A stretch of DNA of 64,000 nt from Vibrio sinensis (lineage in GTDB: Bacteria; Pseudomonadota; Gammaproteobacteria; Enterobacterales; Vibrionaceae): contig NZ_QVMU01000013.1 of the NCBI RefSeq assembly GCF_003605645.1, positions 51,545 to 115,544 of the forward strand, in the 5' to 3' direction. Below the pieces are notes generated by a model that searched no databases, had not been told where the DNA came from, and worked only from the letters and a program-made list of their open reading frames with translations. Positions within the stretch are counted from its first letter, which is position 1. Each line of letters begins with the position of its first letter. Positions 26,182-35,347 of the stretch are shown here, one piece after another. A program made the translations under genes and the position numbers.

Positions 26182-28581
26182 ATGGACACTACTAATAATA
26201 AGCCAGTCAAACCGGCGCAAAAAAATCGCAAACCTAAGTGGTTGGCGATTACCTTATTTATTCTATCTCTGCTCTACCTTATCCCAGAGGTCGTCTTTAA
26301 CGCCAAGCTCGTTGAAGTCGCAGGCGGCGGTCATATCAATGATGACACCCTTCATCTTGTCGAGCTTTTTGGCCGAACAATTTCGGGGATTGGTGTGACA
26401 TTATTGCTTGCCGATTGGTTACTTAAAGGACGACTAGTCAGCTCTGTACCTCGCGCCATCTTAAGCCTTGCTTTGCTGACGGCTCTGGTATGGCCAACCG
26501 TTTTTTTCGGTCAGAAATTACTGATCGATAAATGGTTAATTGAACCCTCAAGTGCTCAACAACGCCAAGATGCCTTTTTTGCTTCCATTTTGCGTTCAAG
26601 CTTGGCGGCAAACGCGGTGCAAATCAAAGGATTGCCTTATCAAGTTGAACACGCGACCTCTCCAACAGAGATGACCTTTTTGGCCATGATGGGTGGCTTG
26701 GTATACGCTAACGATGATTTCATTCATCATGTTGATGACAAGAAGCGTGAGATTTTAAATCGCTATATTCAAAATAAAGCCAACTCGCAATTTGACCAAC
26801 ATTTTGCTGATTACAAGAATATGCGCCAAGAGGTCATTGAAGCATATCAAGAATATCAAACGGGTGTGAAACGCTACAACAACTCCATGAACGGTGCTTC
26901 ATCTCGAGCAAATCGCGCTTGGGAAGAGGTAGAAACGCAAGTCTCAGAGGGCTGGAGCAGTTATCGCGGCGCAGAAAAATCCTACTTAGCTAGAGCCGAA
27001 GCTCGCGCGCAAAATATTGGACCGAAGATCTATTCGCACTTTGAAGATCGTAACGACTGTATCGACCGCTACGGTGGTAAAAACCGAAACCAAGATCGTC
27101 TAAATCGTTGTATTACTAGCGAAGAAAAACAATACGCGAAAACACTTAGTAACGCTGGATTGCCATTTGTAGAGATGGATTACTGGCTTAAACGTGAACA
27201 AGGCCGAACCAAAGGCACCACCACATTAGAAGATGCGGCTTGGAGTCTTGGCCTTTCTGCCGTGGTTGCCGGTCTTGAAATTATCTCTGGTGACAGTGGT
27301 AAAGAAGTAGTCAATGAAGTGTTCACCAACGAGGTCGCACATTACACACCTCGAATTACGGCGCTTTGGCAAGATAAGTTCAAACGTGAAACGGGCTACC
27401 CTATGGGTATTCGCTCGATAAAAGAATTCCGCTTACATGAGGTAACTGCACGAAAAGTACGTCAACGTGTGGCAAATGACGGCATCAAACTGAGTACCAG
27501 TTGGCGCGTTTCACAGGTAACTGTGTTCAAAAATACCGTTAAAGCACGAGTACGTTCAGAAACTAAACGTCAATGGAATGAAGAGATGGCCAAAAAAGGT
27601 GTCAACATGATGCCAAACCTTTCTTGGAAATCATTCCAAATCCACCCTCATATTCAAGCAACCATTCTTGAATCTATGGGTGAGCGAAACTACGTTAAAC
27701 CAATGATGGCGGATTGGAATAATAAGCAGTTCCATGAGAACGTTGTGAAAGTGAACATCAAACGAGAAACGAAATACTGGTTGAGTTATATCGAATCCGC
27801 TCGCTCTCAATTCGAAGATGGCGCTCCACTGGCTGAAAATGGTAAATCAGCGTTGCGCTCAATCATTGTGCCACCGATTTCAATGTCGCTTTCTTTAATG
27901 CTGGTATTACTCACCGCAGTAAAAGTACCGTTCAAGTTTTATTCTCTGATTGACTACGATAAAGACTTCTCTGAACACCAAAAACCTTGGGAGAAATTCG
28001 TCGGCCCAGCTTTATCTATCGCTTTGATGTTGGCTGTTTTCGCAATTCCACTATTGGTGGGCAGTTCGAAATTCACCGATGAAAAATCTACAACGTCCTA
28101 CTTCCTCGATTCATTTGAAGAAACGGTCTCTCCTGTTGGTTCACTTGCGCTGAAATGGGTACTGCATACTCAACCGTTAGTGCAACCAGTCGGAGCGAAA
28201 TTCGATGAAAACATGAAGATCACTGAGATATTCAAAAACACTCTCGAGGCTCCGATTGCAACCATGGATATTATTATCATGGCGAAGATTAATCCGCTTA
28301 AAAGTCTTGCATCGCAAGAAATGAAAGAGAGTTTTGAGGAGCAAAAACAAGCGATAACACAAACAGGTCAGCTTGTTGATTTACCATTTACGGTTCACAC
28401 CAATAGCAACAACGCTCGAATACGTGTCCTAAATATCAAGCCGAGATATGAGGCCGGTATTAAACTCCCAGCAGGTAACTACCATGTTGAAGTGAGTGCT
28501 CCGGGCTATACAACAAAACGCATTTGGGTTGCTCATAATAATAAGAGCTCTACCCATCAAATAAACATGAACAAAGTGTAG
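26182..28581 (+). CDS. Large membrane protein with C-terminal PEGA domain
   Basis: A 799-residue protein I do not recognise as a whole. Three membrane segments lie near the N-terminus (about 19-37, 66-80, 92-110), followed by a charged helical region of about 440 residues. Two more segments follow (VPPISMSLSLMLVLLTAV and GPALSIALMLAVFAIPLLV). The last 70 residues look like a PEGA domain (LPAGNYHVEVSAPGYTTKRIWV), a surface-layer-like beta domain found in envelope proteins. It is the last gene of the operon. Probably the inner-membrane platform or channel of the system. Confidence 0.85.
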   Translation: MDTTNNKPVKPAQKNRKPKWLAITLFILSLLYLIPEVVFNAKLVEVAGGGHINDDTLHLVELFGRTISGIGVTLLLADWLLKGRLVSSVPRAILSLALLTALVWPTVFFGQKLLIDKWLIEPSSAQQRQDAFFASILRSSLAANAVQIKGLPYQVEHATSPTEMTFLAMMGGLVYANDDFIHHVDDKKREILNRYIQNKANSQFDQHFADYKNMRQEVIEAYQEYQTGVKRYNNSMNGASSRANRAWEEVETQVSEGWSSYRGAEKSYLARAEARAQNIGPKIYSHFEDRNDCIDRYGGKNRNQDRLNRCITSEEKQYAKTLSNAGLPFVEMDYWLKREQGRTKGTTTLEDAAWSLGLSAVVAGLEIISGDSGKEVVNEVFTNEVAHYTPRITALWQDKFKRETGYPMGIRSIKEFRLHEVTARKVRQRVANDGIKLSTSWRVSQVTVFKNTVKARVRSETKRQWNEEMAKKGVNMMPNLSWKSFQIHPHIQATILESMGERNYVKPMMADWNNKQFHENVVKVNIKRETKYWLSYIESARSQFEDGAPLAENGKSALRSIIVPPISMSLSLMLVLLTAVKVPFKFYSLIDYDKDFSEHQKPWEKFVGPALSIALMLAVFAIPLLVGSSKFTDEKSTTSYFLDSFEETVSPVGSLALKWVLHTQPLVQPVGAKFDENMKITEIFKNTLEAPIATMDIIIMAKINPLKSLASQEMKESFEEQKQAITQTGQLVDLPFTVHTNSNNARIRVLNIKPRYEAGIKLPAGNYHVEVSAPGYTTKRIWVAHNNKSSTHQINMNKV

Positions 28582-28607
28582 TTTTTGATATAGCGCTTAT
28601 CTCTAAT

Positions 28608-28640
28608 AAAGCCAGATAGATCTCAGATTTATCTGGCTTT
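28608..28640 (+). terminator. Terminator of the FtsK-like operon
   Basis: A perfect 11-base-pair stem AAAGCCAGATA / TATCTGGCTTT with an 11-base loop, followed by TT. It stands 27 bases after the last stop. Confidence 0.8.
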
Positions 28641-28895
28641 TTAATTATATCAACCCACATAAGTCATTAATAATTCTTGCTGATTAAATCAACTGATAAC
28701 GTCGTTATACGTTTTCGTTAGGAGTCAGTACTATTTGAATAACGGGATATCTTCAACTCATGATTCGTTCTCTGTGATTTTCGTTCGCAAACTCTGATCA
28801 CTGACTTATCCAAATTGGTATTAGTCGGATGGCTCTCATCATTTTTGCTGATGTATTGATAAACTCGACGAAATTTTTTAGTTATCTCTACCATC
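28641..28895. other. Intergenic region, no gene seen
   Basis: About 255 bases between the operon terminator and the PRD regulator. It presumably holds that regulator's promoter. No motif stands out. Confidence 0.5.
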
Positions 28896-30677
28896 ATGAG
28901 CCTGAACAAACAGCATTTTGATATCGTGACTGCACTCACCATGCAACGCAGCAGTATCAACGCGCTCGCCTCGGTGTTTAATATGACATCGCGTAATCTT
29001 CGATACGCCATCGAGAACATCAATTATTATTTGGACAAGCTGGAGATGACGCCGATTGCCTTAAACCAAGGTGAATTGCATTATCCCTACGATCCCAGTC
29101 TATTTTTCAGTGATACACTGGCAAGCAATTTTGTCTTCTCGAAGCATGAACGTGAAGAATATTTGGCGACCATTGCCTTGTTCTCGCCTGAAACACCGTT
29201 AAGTGATATCCAAAACTACCTACGCGTTAGCCGACCAACACTGAACAAAGATCTACGTAACACGAATATTACGTTCAATGGATTAACGCTGGAACTGGAA
29301 GTCATTGACCAGCACCTTTTCGTTTCAGGGAAAGAAAAACAGATCCGCTATTTGCAAATGTGTTACGCATCTAAATATCTATTCTGTAAGAACAATGAAT
29401 TGCATTATTTAAAGAAACGATACTTCTATGAACGTGATATCGTCGCGATCATTCGTCGTTATATTGAGCGCTATCAACCCCTAGAAGCTTTCCCTGCAGT
29501 ATACAGAATTGAACAAAATGCGGCTTGTTCACTGAGCCACGAATTCAAAAACCTGTTCACTATTTATTTAATGATCACCTTAACGCGCATCCAGCAAGGT
29601 GTGCTCATCAATCGTAAGAACAATGGTTCATTTCTTCAATCAACCAAGGCGTTTGGCTATATTCAAGCAGCATTAAATTGGCAACATGAGAGTTATCGTT
29701 TTGAGGCTCTGCACCTTGCAGAATACTTCCTCGGTGGGATCAGTACTGACGGTTTTTACGAAAAACGTCTTCAAGCCGAAAGCTTCATTTTTCAGTTACT
29801 CACGACCATCAGCCAACATTGTGGTAAAGATAATCAGCCTGATACGCTGCTACTCAACGATACATCATTACTCAATGATATGGTCACCTACCTAACAACA
29901 GCTGTCTATCGAGCTAAAAACAATCTCAATACCCAATTGGGAGAGCAAAGTCCCTATTCCAGACAATTATTTGAACAAGTCAAAGCGGTTGCAGAGCAAA
30001 ATAGTCACCATTTGGTTGAGCCGTTACGTGATGAAGAAGTGGGATACTTAACGCGCTTAATCAATCGTGCGATTGAAGCACGAAGCCACAATCCAGTCTC
30101 TCTTGAAAAGCTAATCACCATCGCCAAAAGCTGCTGTCGAGATCTCAACACTGACGAGTTTGTTCGTAAAATAACCAGCCAAATGGGTAATAAGGTGATC
30201 GATGATCGCACGCTCCCTGCTTTGGATGATTTGCTCGTCACGCTACGAGACACTAGCCATATGCCAGAGAGTGAGGAATTAGCGCCTGTACTGAATTGGT
30301 TAAGTGAGGAAATGGAACGCATGGGATTAGTGAATAAGGAGTACGCCAGTGGCGTACTCACTCTTTTTTATGCACACAGCCATGCCTATTTTGCCCAGCA
30401 TGGACTGCTCATTTGTCATGGCAAAAGCACCACCCATTCGCACCGTATCGCGATTGCTCACTTACCTCTCGCAAAACCGGTAAAAGATGTCTTTAAACGA
30501 ACCATTAGACAAATCATGATGATCAGCCATGTTGATAATGTTCAGCACTTACGTGCGGTGCATCAACTTCATCAAAGGCTGACCGAACAAGATCCATTTG
30601 CTATATCAACAGATGCTGATACACCAATCAATAATAGGGGTACAAGTGCGCTTTCTGCATTTCATCCAGTTGAGTAA
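28896..30677 (+). CDS. PRD-domain transcription regulator of a PTS locus (LicR/MtlR-like)
   Basis: A 593-residue regulator. Two N-terminal helix-turn-helix regions (SINALASVFNMTSRNLRYAI and PLSDIQNYLRVSRPTLNKDL) precede PTS-regulation domains that are phosphorylated on His by PTS proteins. A C-terminal EIIA-like module has CHGKSTTHSHRIAIAHLP. It resembles FrvR/LicR-type activators. Its neighbours are the lactose/cellobiose-type PTS and two peptidases, which it probably controls. Its last 50 bases overlap the convergent peptidase gene. Confidence 0.82.
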   Translation: MSLNKQHFDIVTALTMQRSSINALASVFNMTSRNLRYAIENINYYLDKLEMTPIALNQGELHYPYDPSLFFSDTLASNFVFSKHEREEYLATIALFSPETPLSDIQNYLRVSRPTLNKDLRNTNITFNGLTLELEVIDQHLFVSGKEKQIRYLQMCYASKYLFCKNNELHYLKKRYFYERDIVAIIRRYIERYQPLEAFPAVYRIEQNAACSLSHEFKNLFTIYLMITLTRIQQGVLINRKNNGSFLQSTKAFGYIQAALNWQHESYRFEALHLAEYFLGGISTDGFYEKRLQAESFIFQLLTTISQHCGKDNQPDTLLLNDTSLLNDMVTYLTTAVYRAKNNLNTQLGEQSPYSRQLFEQVKAVAEQNSHHLVEPLRDEEVGYLTRLINRAIEARSHNPVSLEKLITIAKSCCRDLNTDEFVRKITSQMGNKVIDDRTLPALDDLLVTLRDTSHMPESEELAPVLNWLSEEMERMGLVNKEYASGVLTLFYAHSHAYFAQHGLLICHGKSTTHSHRIAIAHLPLAKPVKDVFKRTIRQIMMISHVDNVQHLRAVHQLHQRLTEQDPFAISTDADTPINNRGTSALSAFHPVE

Positions 30678-31677
30678 CGACCTGTTGTAATAGAGTCAAA
30701 CAACCGAAAGCATCATTTTGATTCACCTGTGTATACGGTGAATGGCAGTTACGAACCGGCAATATGATCGCCAGCCCTGCAATACCACCGCCAACCAAGG
30801 TTGCAGGGCCGTTATCTGTGCCCCCACCCGCTAGAAAATCCCGTTGAACCTGAATGCCGTGCTCTTTCGCAACATCGCTAACTAAATTGAGCAGAGGATA
30901 ATGGCCTAGAGCGATTTTATCCGCAACAACGAGACATGGGCCATGGCCATACAGTCGCTGCGTTCCAGAACCGCTAGTCGCATGTTTCGCGGTGGCAACA
31001 TCCAGCACCAACACAATATCTGGTCGTAACTGTTCTATTGCCGTTTTCCCGCCTTTGGTGCCCACTTCTTCCTGCACTGTTGCCACAAAATATAAATCAC
31101 ATGGTAATGGCTGTCCTGCCATAGACTTCATTAACTCTAAACCCAGCCAACAACCTATGCGGTCATCCATCGCCTTGGCAACTAAATTCCCGCTATTATT
31201 GAGATCAAAATGGCGAGTTGCGAAAACAGCACTGTCGCCGATTTCGATGCCCATCTCAGCGACTTCTTCTTGGCTGTTTGCTCCGACATCAAGCCATAGG
31301 TCATCAATAGTCAAACCAGATAAAGGTTGATTACTCCACATTAAACCAGTGTACTTTTGACCGAAACGAGTTTTGATTTCAAGCTCACTATTCGCAGCAA
31401 CAACCGGATCGATTCCTCCTAGCTTAAATACCTTAAGTAAACCGTCAGGGCGGATTTCTCGAATCAAAAATCCAACCTCGTCCATATGAGCAACGACCGC
31501 CACTTTAGGCCCGTGGGCATTACGATTAAGCCGAGCTATCACACTCCCCAAGCCATCAAAAGTAATCTCATCGGCCACGGAAGAAAGGGTATCGCAAACG
31601 ATCTTTCTTACTTCATCTTCTCGTCCTGAGGGACCATGTGCATCATTAAGTTGAGCCAACAAACTGAAGTCTTTCAT
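30628..31677 (-). CDS. M42-family aminopeptidase (FrvX/YpdE-like)
   Basis: A 349-residue dinuclear-metal peptidase. It has N-terminal LNDAHGPSGRED, the metal site VVAHMDEVGFL, the bridging Asp in AMDDRIG, catalytic Glu-Glu in TVQEEVGTKG and C-terminal HSPYTQVN. It resembles E. coli FrvX and YpdE, which also sit in PTS operons. It acts in the cytoplasm on peptides or peptide-like conjugates, with an M24 peptidase immediately upstream on the same strand. Confidence 0.9.
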   Translation of the reverse strand: MKDFSLLAQLNDAHGPSGREDEVRKIVCDTLSSVADEITFDGLGSVIARLNRNAHGPKVAVVAHMDEVGFLIREIRPDGLLKVFKLGGIDPVVAANSELEIKTRFGQKYTGLMWSNQPLSGLTIDDLWLDVGANSQEEVAEMGIEIGDSAVFATRHFDLNNSGNLVAKAMDDRIGCWLGLELMKSMAGQPLPCDLYFVATVQEEVGTKGGKTAIEQLRPDIVLVLDVATAKHATSGSGTQRLYGHGPCLVVADKIALGHYPLLNLVSDVAKEHGIQVQRDFLAGGGTDNGPATLVGGGIAGLAIILPVRNCHSPYTQVNQNDAFGCLTLLQQVVTQLDEMQKAHLYPYY

Positions 31678-31706
31678 TATTATTACTCCCGGCCTCTTAG
31701 CGCCGT

Positions 31707-32771
31707 TTATGCGATATCCGCTATATTTCGTAGGCCTCTCGGCAGTTGTGTCAGGCTTTCACAGCCAAACTCGGTGATAACAAGAGTATCTTCAACACGA
31801 GCACCACCAACACCATTCAAATAAACGCCAGGTTCAACGGTTAACACCATCCCCACGTCGAGTGTTGCTAGGCTATTCGTGGTCAACAATGGATATTCAT
31901 GTCCTTGTAAACCAACGCCGTGTCCAAGGCCATGACAAAATTCCTCTTCATACCCTTTCAGAGCAAGATACTCTCGCACCGTTTTATCAACACAGCTGGC
32001 AGCAATACCGGGACGCAATGTCTTTACGCCAATTTGCTGCGCCATATAAACTGCGTCAAACATTTGCTGCAACTCACGAGATATCGATCCAGTGCAGAAT
32101 GTACGAGTCACATCAGAATGATAGCCTTGATAAACCACACCAAAATCAATGGTCAACAATTCATCTTTCCCAATGATTCGTTGCGACGGACGACCATGAG
32201 GTAAAGCACCACGCTCACCAGATACCACGATCAAAAAGTCGATACTGTCCGCACCTAATACTCGAGCATGAAACTCCAAGTGTGCCGCTAACTCCTGCTC
32301 ACTCATCCCAAAGCGAAAATTAGCCAAACCGAGTTCAATGGCCGCTTCGGTAATTGCACACGCTTTGCGTATTAACTCAACTTCTTGCTCAGATTTACAG
32401 CGTCTTATTGGCGCAACCACATCGTAAGTGGGTACTAACACTTGAGATAAACCTTGTCGTAATGATTCAACATCGAGGTAACTCATCGCATGAGCTTCAA
32501 AACCTAAACGTCGAACTCCATGCTCTTTGAGTCTTTGTTGAAGAGCACCTAACCAGCCAATTGCATCCGTACATACTCGATGACAATTCGGGCTTTGTTG
32601 TTCAACTTGTTGCCAGTATTTACCTGCAATCAATAATTCTGGCCCCATCGGCGTCAGCAATAAATGCCCACCACTTCCGGTAAAACCGCTCAAATAGCGT
32701 TTGTGGTGATTGTCACTCACTAACAAAGCATCAAACTGTGCTTGATAAGGTTCAAGGCTAAAGGTACGCAT
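31707..32771 (-). CDS. M24-family aminopeptidase (YpdF/Xaa-Pro type)
   Basis: A 354-residue creatinase-fold metallopeptidase. The C-terminal domain shows the five metal ligands: Asp in TIDFGVVYQGYHSDVTRTF, His in HGLGHGVGL, Glu in TVEPGVY and Glu in RVEDT. It resembles YpdF, which removes N-terminal residues including those before proline. It is followed 29 bases later by the M42 gene. In E. coli the same pair (ypdE-ypdF) is inside the fry PTS operon. Confidence 0.9.
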   Translation of the reverse strand: MRTFSLEPYQAQFDALLVSDNHHKRYLSGFTGSGGHLLLTPMGPELLIAGKYWQQVEQQSPNCHRVCTDAIGWLGALQQRLKEHGVRRLGFEAHAMSYLDVESLRQGLSQVLVPTYDVVAPIRRCKSEQEVELIRKACAITEAAIELGLANFRFGMSEQELAAHLEFHARVLGADSIDFLIVVSGERGALPHGRPSQRIIGKDELLTIDFGVVYQGYHSDVTRTFCTGSISRELQQMFDAVYMAQQIGVKTLRPGIAASCVDKTVREYLALKGYEEEFCHGLGHGVGLQGHEYPLLTTNSLATLDVGMVLTVEPGVYLNGVGGARVEDTLVITEFGCESLTQLPRGLRNIADIA

Positions 32772-32815
32772 TGTCTACCTCCTATGAAGCTATTCACCTG
32801 AAATTAAAGTCATTG

Positions 32816-32862
32816 ACCTAAAACTATTGGCTAAAACTATCGACCTAGAACTTTCACCCAAA
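32816..32862. repeat. Degenerate short tandem repeat
   Basis: Three copies of a 13-14-base unit: CCTAAAACTATTGG, CTAAAACTATCGA, CCTAGAACTTTCA. They lie in the gap between the EIIC and M24 genes. Function unknown. Confidence 0.5.
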
Positions 32863-32891
32863 AGGCATTTCGCAGAACCATGTTTTCGTGT

Positions 32892-32919
32892 AAAGGCTTT
32901 CTCTAACGAGAAAGCCTTT
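32892..32919 (-). terminator. Hairpin between EIIC and M24 genes
   Basis: A perfect 12-base-pair stem AAAGGCTTTCTC / GAGAAAGCCTTT with a TAAC loop, 17 bases after the EIIC stop on the minus strand. It has a poor T-tract, so it may allow partial read-through or stabilise the EII mRNA. Confidence 0.6.
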
Positions 32920-32935
32920 GATCATTTCAGCAAGG

Positions 32936-34279
32936 TTAGAAATCGAGTCCTAGCTCATCGAGCAATTCATCATCTTTCTTACTGAATACGGATTTCTTCT
33001 CTTGTTCCGCTTTCAATTGTTCCTCTCGAATCATTTCTTGTTTATCCATGATTCTAAAGAACGGATAGTAAACACAGAAGGATGCCATTATTTGTACGAT
33101 CTGAACAAACGGTGTTTTCCAATCAAATGCGGTTAAGTAGCCCTCAAAGAACAACGGTAGATACGGTGGATCAAAGAACGGTTTTGCCAAGAATCCATAC
33201 TTCATTAATACCAGCGGGAAGATACCAATGATTGACCCACCTAAAACAAACGGAATGAACAAGATTGGGTTTAAGATAATTGGCGCACCAAACAACACCG
33301 GCTCGTTGATACCAAATAGACTTGGCACCAAAGAAACTTGCCCCACCTTCCGATAACGCTGCGTTTTAGCTATCATCATCGCGATAACTAAGCCGAGCGT
33401 CACCCCAGAGCCGGTAAAGTTAACGAAAGCTGAGAACGTGCCGCCAGTAACAAAGTGTGGCAATTCTTCTGCCAGCGTTTTAGCCGCGATATTCTCTGAA
33501 AGATACTGCACAAAAATTGGAGATAGGATTGGGCTAAGTACGGCTGAATGGATACCAAAGAACCAGAACAGCAAACGCAGCATGATGACAAACCACACCA
33601 CCCATAAGTTATCCAAACTACCCACGACCGGAGCCAATACTTCCATCATAATTTCAGGAAGCAACAAGCCACCGGTAAGATCAGCAATGAAGTAACGAGC
33701 AGAAATAAATAGTACAGCAATAAACGCAGTTGGGGTGATCAACTCAAAGGAGCTAGATACAAAATCTGGTACCCCATCTGGCATTCTTATGACCAGTTTC
33801 TTCTCGGTAAAGAATCGGTATATCTCCACGCTGGCGATGGCCACAAAGATCGCAGTAAACAGACCTTTTGAGTCAAAGAAGCGAACATCGAGGGAACCAT
33901 CTGGGTTGACCGATGTGGTCAGAATCAGATAGGAGAAGAGAGACAACGCGATTGCGCCCACCGTATATATTTTATATCCCTCACTTAAAAAGTAAGCGAC
34001 GGCAATAACGGTATATATCGCAATAAAGCCAAGTGAAAATTTGATTAACAGGTCAATAAGATAAGTATTATTGATAAACCATTCTTGTACGGCTACTGAA
34101 TCTGAAAATACGTTTTTAAGTGCTTTTAATGGATAAGCCATCGAACCTAGCAATAATATTGGCGTAAGAACAACCATGCCTTTTTTTACTGCACTAAGAT
34201 GGACTTGCTTATCTATTTTTTCTGCTATTGGTAGCAATATGCTACTGAGCAACTTTTCAAAAGAAGCAAATAGGCTCAT
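32936..34279 (-). CDS. PTS lactose/cellobiose-family EIIC
   Basis: A 447-residue sugar-translocating membrane subunit with about ten membrane segments. It has family signatures SLFGINEPVLFGAPIILNP and TGSGVTLGL. It imports a sugar or glycoside and presents it for phosphorylation by the EIIB encoded upstream. The C-terminal 40 residues are charged and cytoplasmic. The substrate may be unusual, because the operon also encodes two peptidases. Confidence 0.92.
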   Translation of the reverse strand: MSLFASFEKLLSSILLPIAEKIDKQVHLSAVKKGMVVLTPILLLGSMAYPLKALKNVFSDSVAVQEWFINNTYLIDLLIKFSLGFIAIYTVIAVAYFLSEGYKIYTVGAIALSLFSYLILTTSVNPDGSLDVRFFDSKGLFTAIFVAIASVEIYRFFTEKKLVIRMPDGVPDFVSSSFELITPTAFIAVLFISARYFIADLTGGLLLPEIMMEVLAPVVGSLDNLWVVWFVIMLRLLFWFFGIHSAVLSPILSPIFVQYLSENIAAKTLAEELPHFVTGGTFSAFVNFTGSGVTLGLVIAMMIAKTQRYRKVGQVSLVPSLFGINEPVLFGAPIILNPILFIPFVLGGSIIGIFPLVLMKYGFLAKPFFDPPYLPLFFEGYLTAFDWKTPFVQIVQIMASFCVYYPFFRIMDKQEMIREEQLKAEQEKKSVFSKKDDELLDELGLDF

Positions 34280-34311
34280 ATAAGTAACCTTTATACATTA
34301 TAATAATTAAC

Positions 34312-34332
34312 ACCTGTAACAAGTACAGGTGG
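34312..34332 (-). other. Hairpin between EIIB and EIIC genes
   Basis: Perfect 8-base arms CACCTGTA / TACAGGTG around 5 bases, in the 100-base gap. It could be an mRNA-processing or stabilising stem. Confidence 0.45.
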
Positions 34333-34381
34333 TAGGGAGAAAGGTGATGCTATTCTTTTAGGAACACGTTTCGAGAAAAGA

Positions 34382-34723
34382 TCAGTCTGTTAGGCTCATT
34401 TGGTGCTTTCTATGCGCCAAAAGTGCCTGTTTCAAGACTGTGGCACCATCCATAGCACCATAGATTTCTGCAGATAATAAAACGGATGGTTTGTTATTTT
34501 CTAAGGCTGATGCTTCAATACTTTTATATTTATGGCTCAACTGTGGGCCAACAAGAATAACTTCGAAATTGTTAATTTTTTCTGCTAATCGATCGACAGA
34601 AATAGCTTCAAGAGTAAAGTCTTCAATATTTAGCTTTTGACTACCATTAATGGTTTTCTTCATTTCTTCCATCATCATTGTGGTTGAAAAGCCACCAGCA
34701 CAAACTAATAATATTTTCATCAT
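34382..34723 (-). CDS. PTS lactose/cellobiose-family EIIB
   Basis: A 113-residue cytoplasmic subunit. The phospho-accepting Cys8 lies in the P-loop-like start MMKILLVCAGGFSTTMM. The core VILVGPQLSHKYKSIEA is typical of the family. It receives phosphate from EIIA and passes it to the incoming sugar. It is transcribed away from EIIA, with a 41-base palindrome between the two genes. Confidence 0.9.
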   Translation of the reverse strand: MMKILLVCAGGFSTTMMMEEMKKTINGSQKLNIEDFTLEAISVDRLAEKINNFEVILVGPQLSHKYKSIEASALENNKPSVLLSAEIYGAMDGATVLKQALLAHRKHQMSLTD

Positions 34724-34797
34724 CCATTCCTTTCAATTCGTATATAAATTCGTATTTGAGTACGGCTTTATTAATAAACATCTGCTTACTTACGTCA

Positions 34798-34838
34798 ACG
34801 AAACTTGATTTCACTGAATTCGTGAAATCAAGTTTCGT
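34798..34838. promoter_or_regulatory. Perfect 17-base inverted repeat in the divergent PTS promoter
   Basis: Arms ACGAAACTTGATTTCAC and GTGAAATCAAGTTTCGT are exact complements around TGAATTC. It lies between the divergent EIIB and EIIA genes. CGCTTTTT follows on the plus strand, so it could be an operator for the PRD regulator, an attenuator hairpin for EIIA, or both. Confidence 0.7.
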
Positions 34839-34896
34839 CGCTTTTTATCCGGCTTCTGATAGGGTGAATACATCGAATGAAATCCAAGGAATACCC

Positions 34897-35253
34897 ATGA
34901 GCGCCACCCAAGAAATGAATGAAGAATTCGAAAGAGTCATAATTTCTATCGTCAGTTATTCTGGCGAAGCTAAAGGCTATGCCTATGAAGCATTAACGCT
35001 CTCTGAACAAGGTGAGTTTGAAGAAGCGGAAGCGATGATGGAGCAATGCAACGTCAGTGTTCGTAAGGCACATGCTGTACAAACTGAACTGATCCGTCAG
35101 GAAATCAGTGGTGAAAAAATTGTGGTGAGTATGATCATGGTACACGCACAAGATCACCTAATGACGACACTATCTGAACGCGAACTTATCCGGAAAATGA
35201 TTGAACAAAACCGTCGTTTACACCGTTTAGAACAAGCATTACTGAACCAATAA
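34897..35253 (+). CDS. PTS lactose/cellobiose-family EIIA
   Basis: A 118-residue helical-bundle protein that takes phosphate from HPr. The active site is His83 in MVHAQDHLMTT, with the metal-binding Asp86. The ATG at 34897 has AAGGAA upstream. An in-frame extension to 34678 overlaps EIIB on the other strand and is not credible. It lies upstream of the MalY-type gene, with a terminator-like hairpin between them. Confidence 0.92.
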   Translation: MSATQEMNEEFERVIISIVSYSGEAKGYAYEALTLSEQGEFEEAEAMMEQCNVSVRKAHAVQTELIRQEISGEKIVVSMIMVHAQDHLMTTLSERELIRKMIEQNRRLHRLEQALLNQ

Positions 35254-35292
35254 GCCTCTCCCCCCGAGGTTAATTGCTCCTGCAGTTATGCT

Positions 35293-35322
35293 GTCGCGGT
35301 GGTGAACATCACCGCGACTTTT
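35293..35322 (+). terminator. Intercistronic terminator/attenuator
   Basis: Stem GTCGCGGTG / CACCGCGAC followed by TTTT, between EIIA and the MalY-type gene. It probably lowers expression of the downstream gene relative to EIIA. Confidence 0.65.
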
Positions 35323-35347
35323 CCCTTTCTAAATCTGGAACTGTGCA

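Noticed and set aside
34678..34896. In-frame 73-codon N-terminal extension of the PTS EIIA
   Set aside because: It would overlap EIIB on the other strand and run across the palindrome. The ATG at 34897 has a good ribosome site and gives the normal family length.
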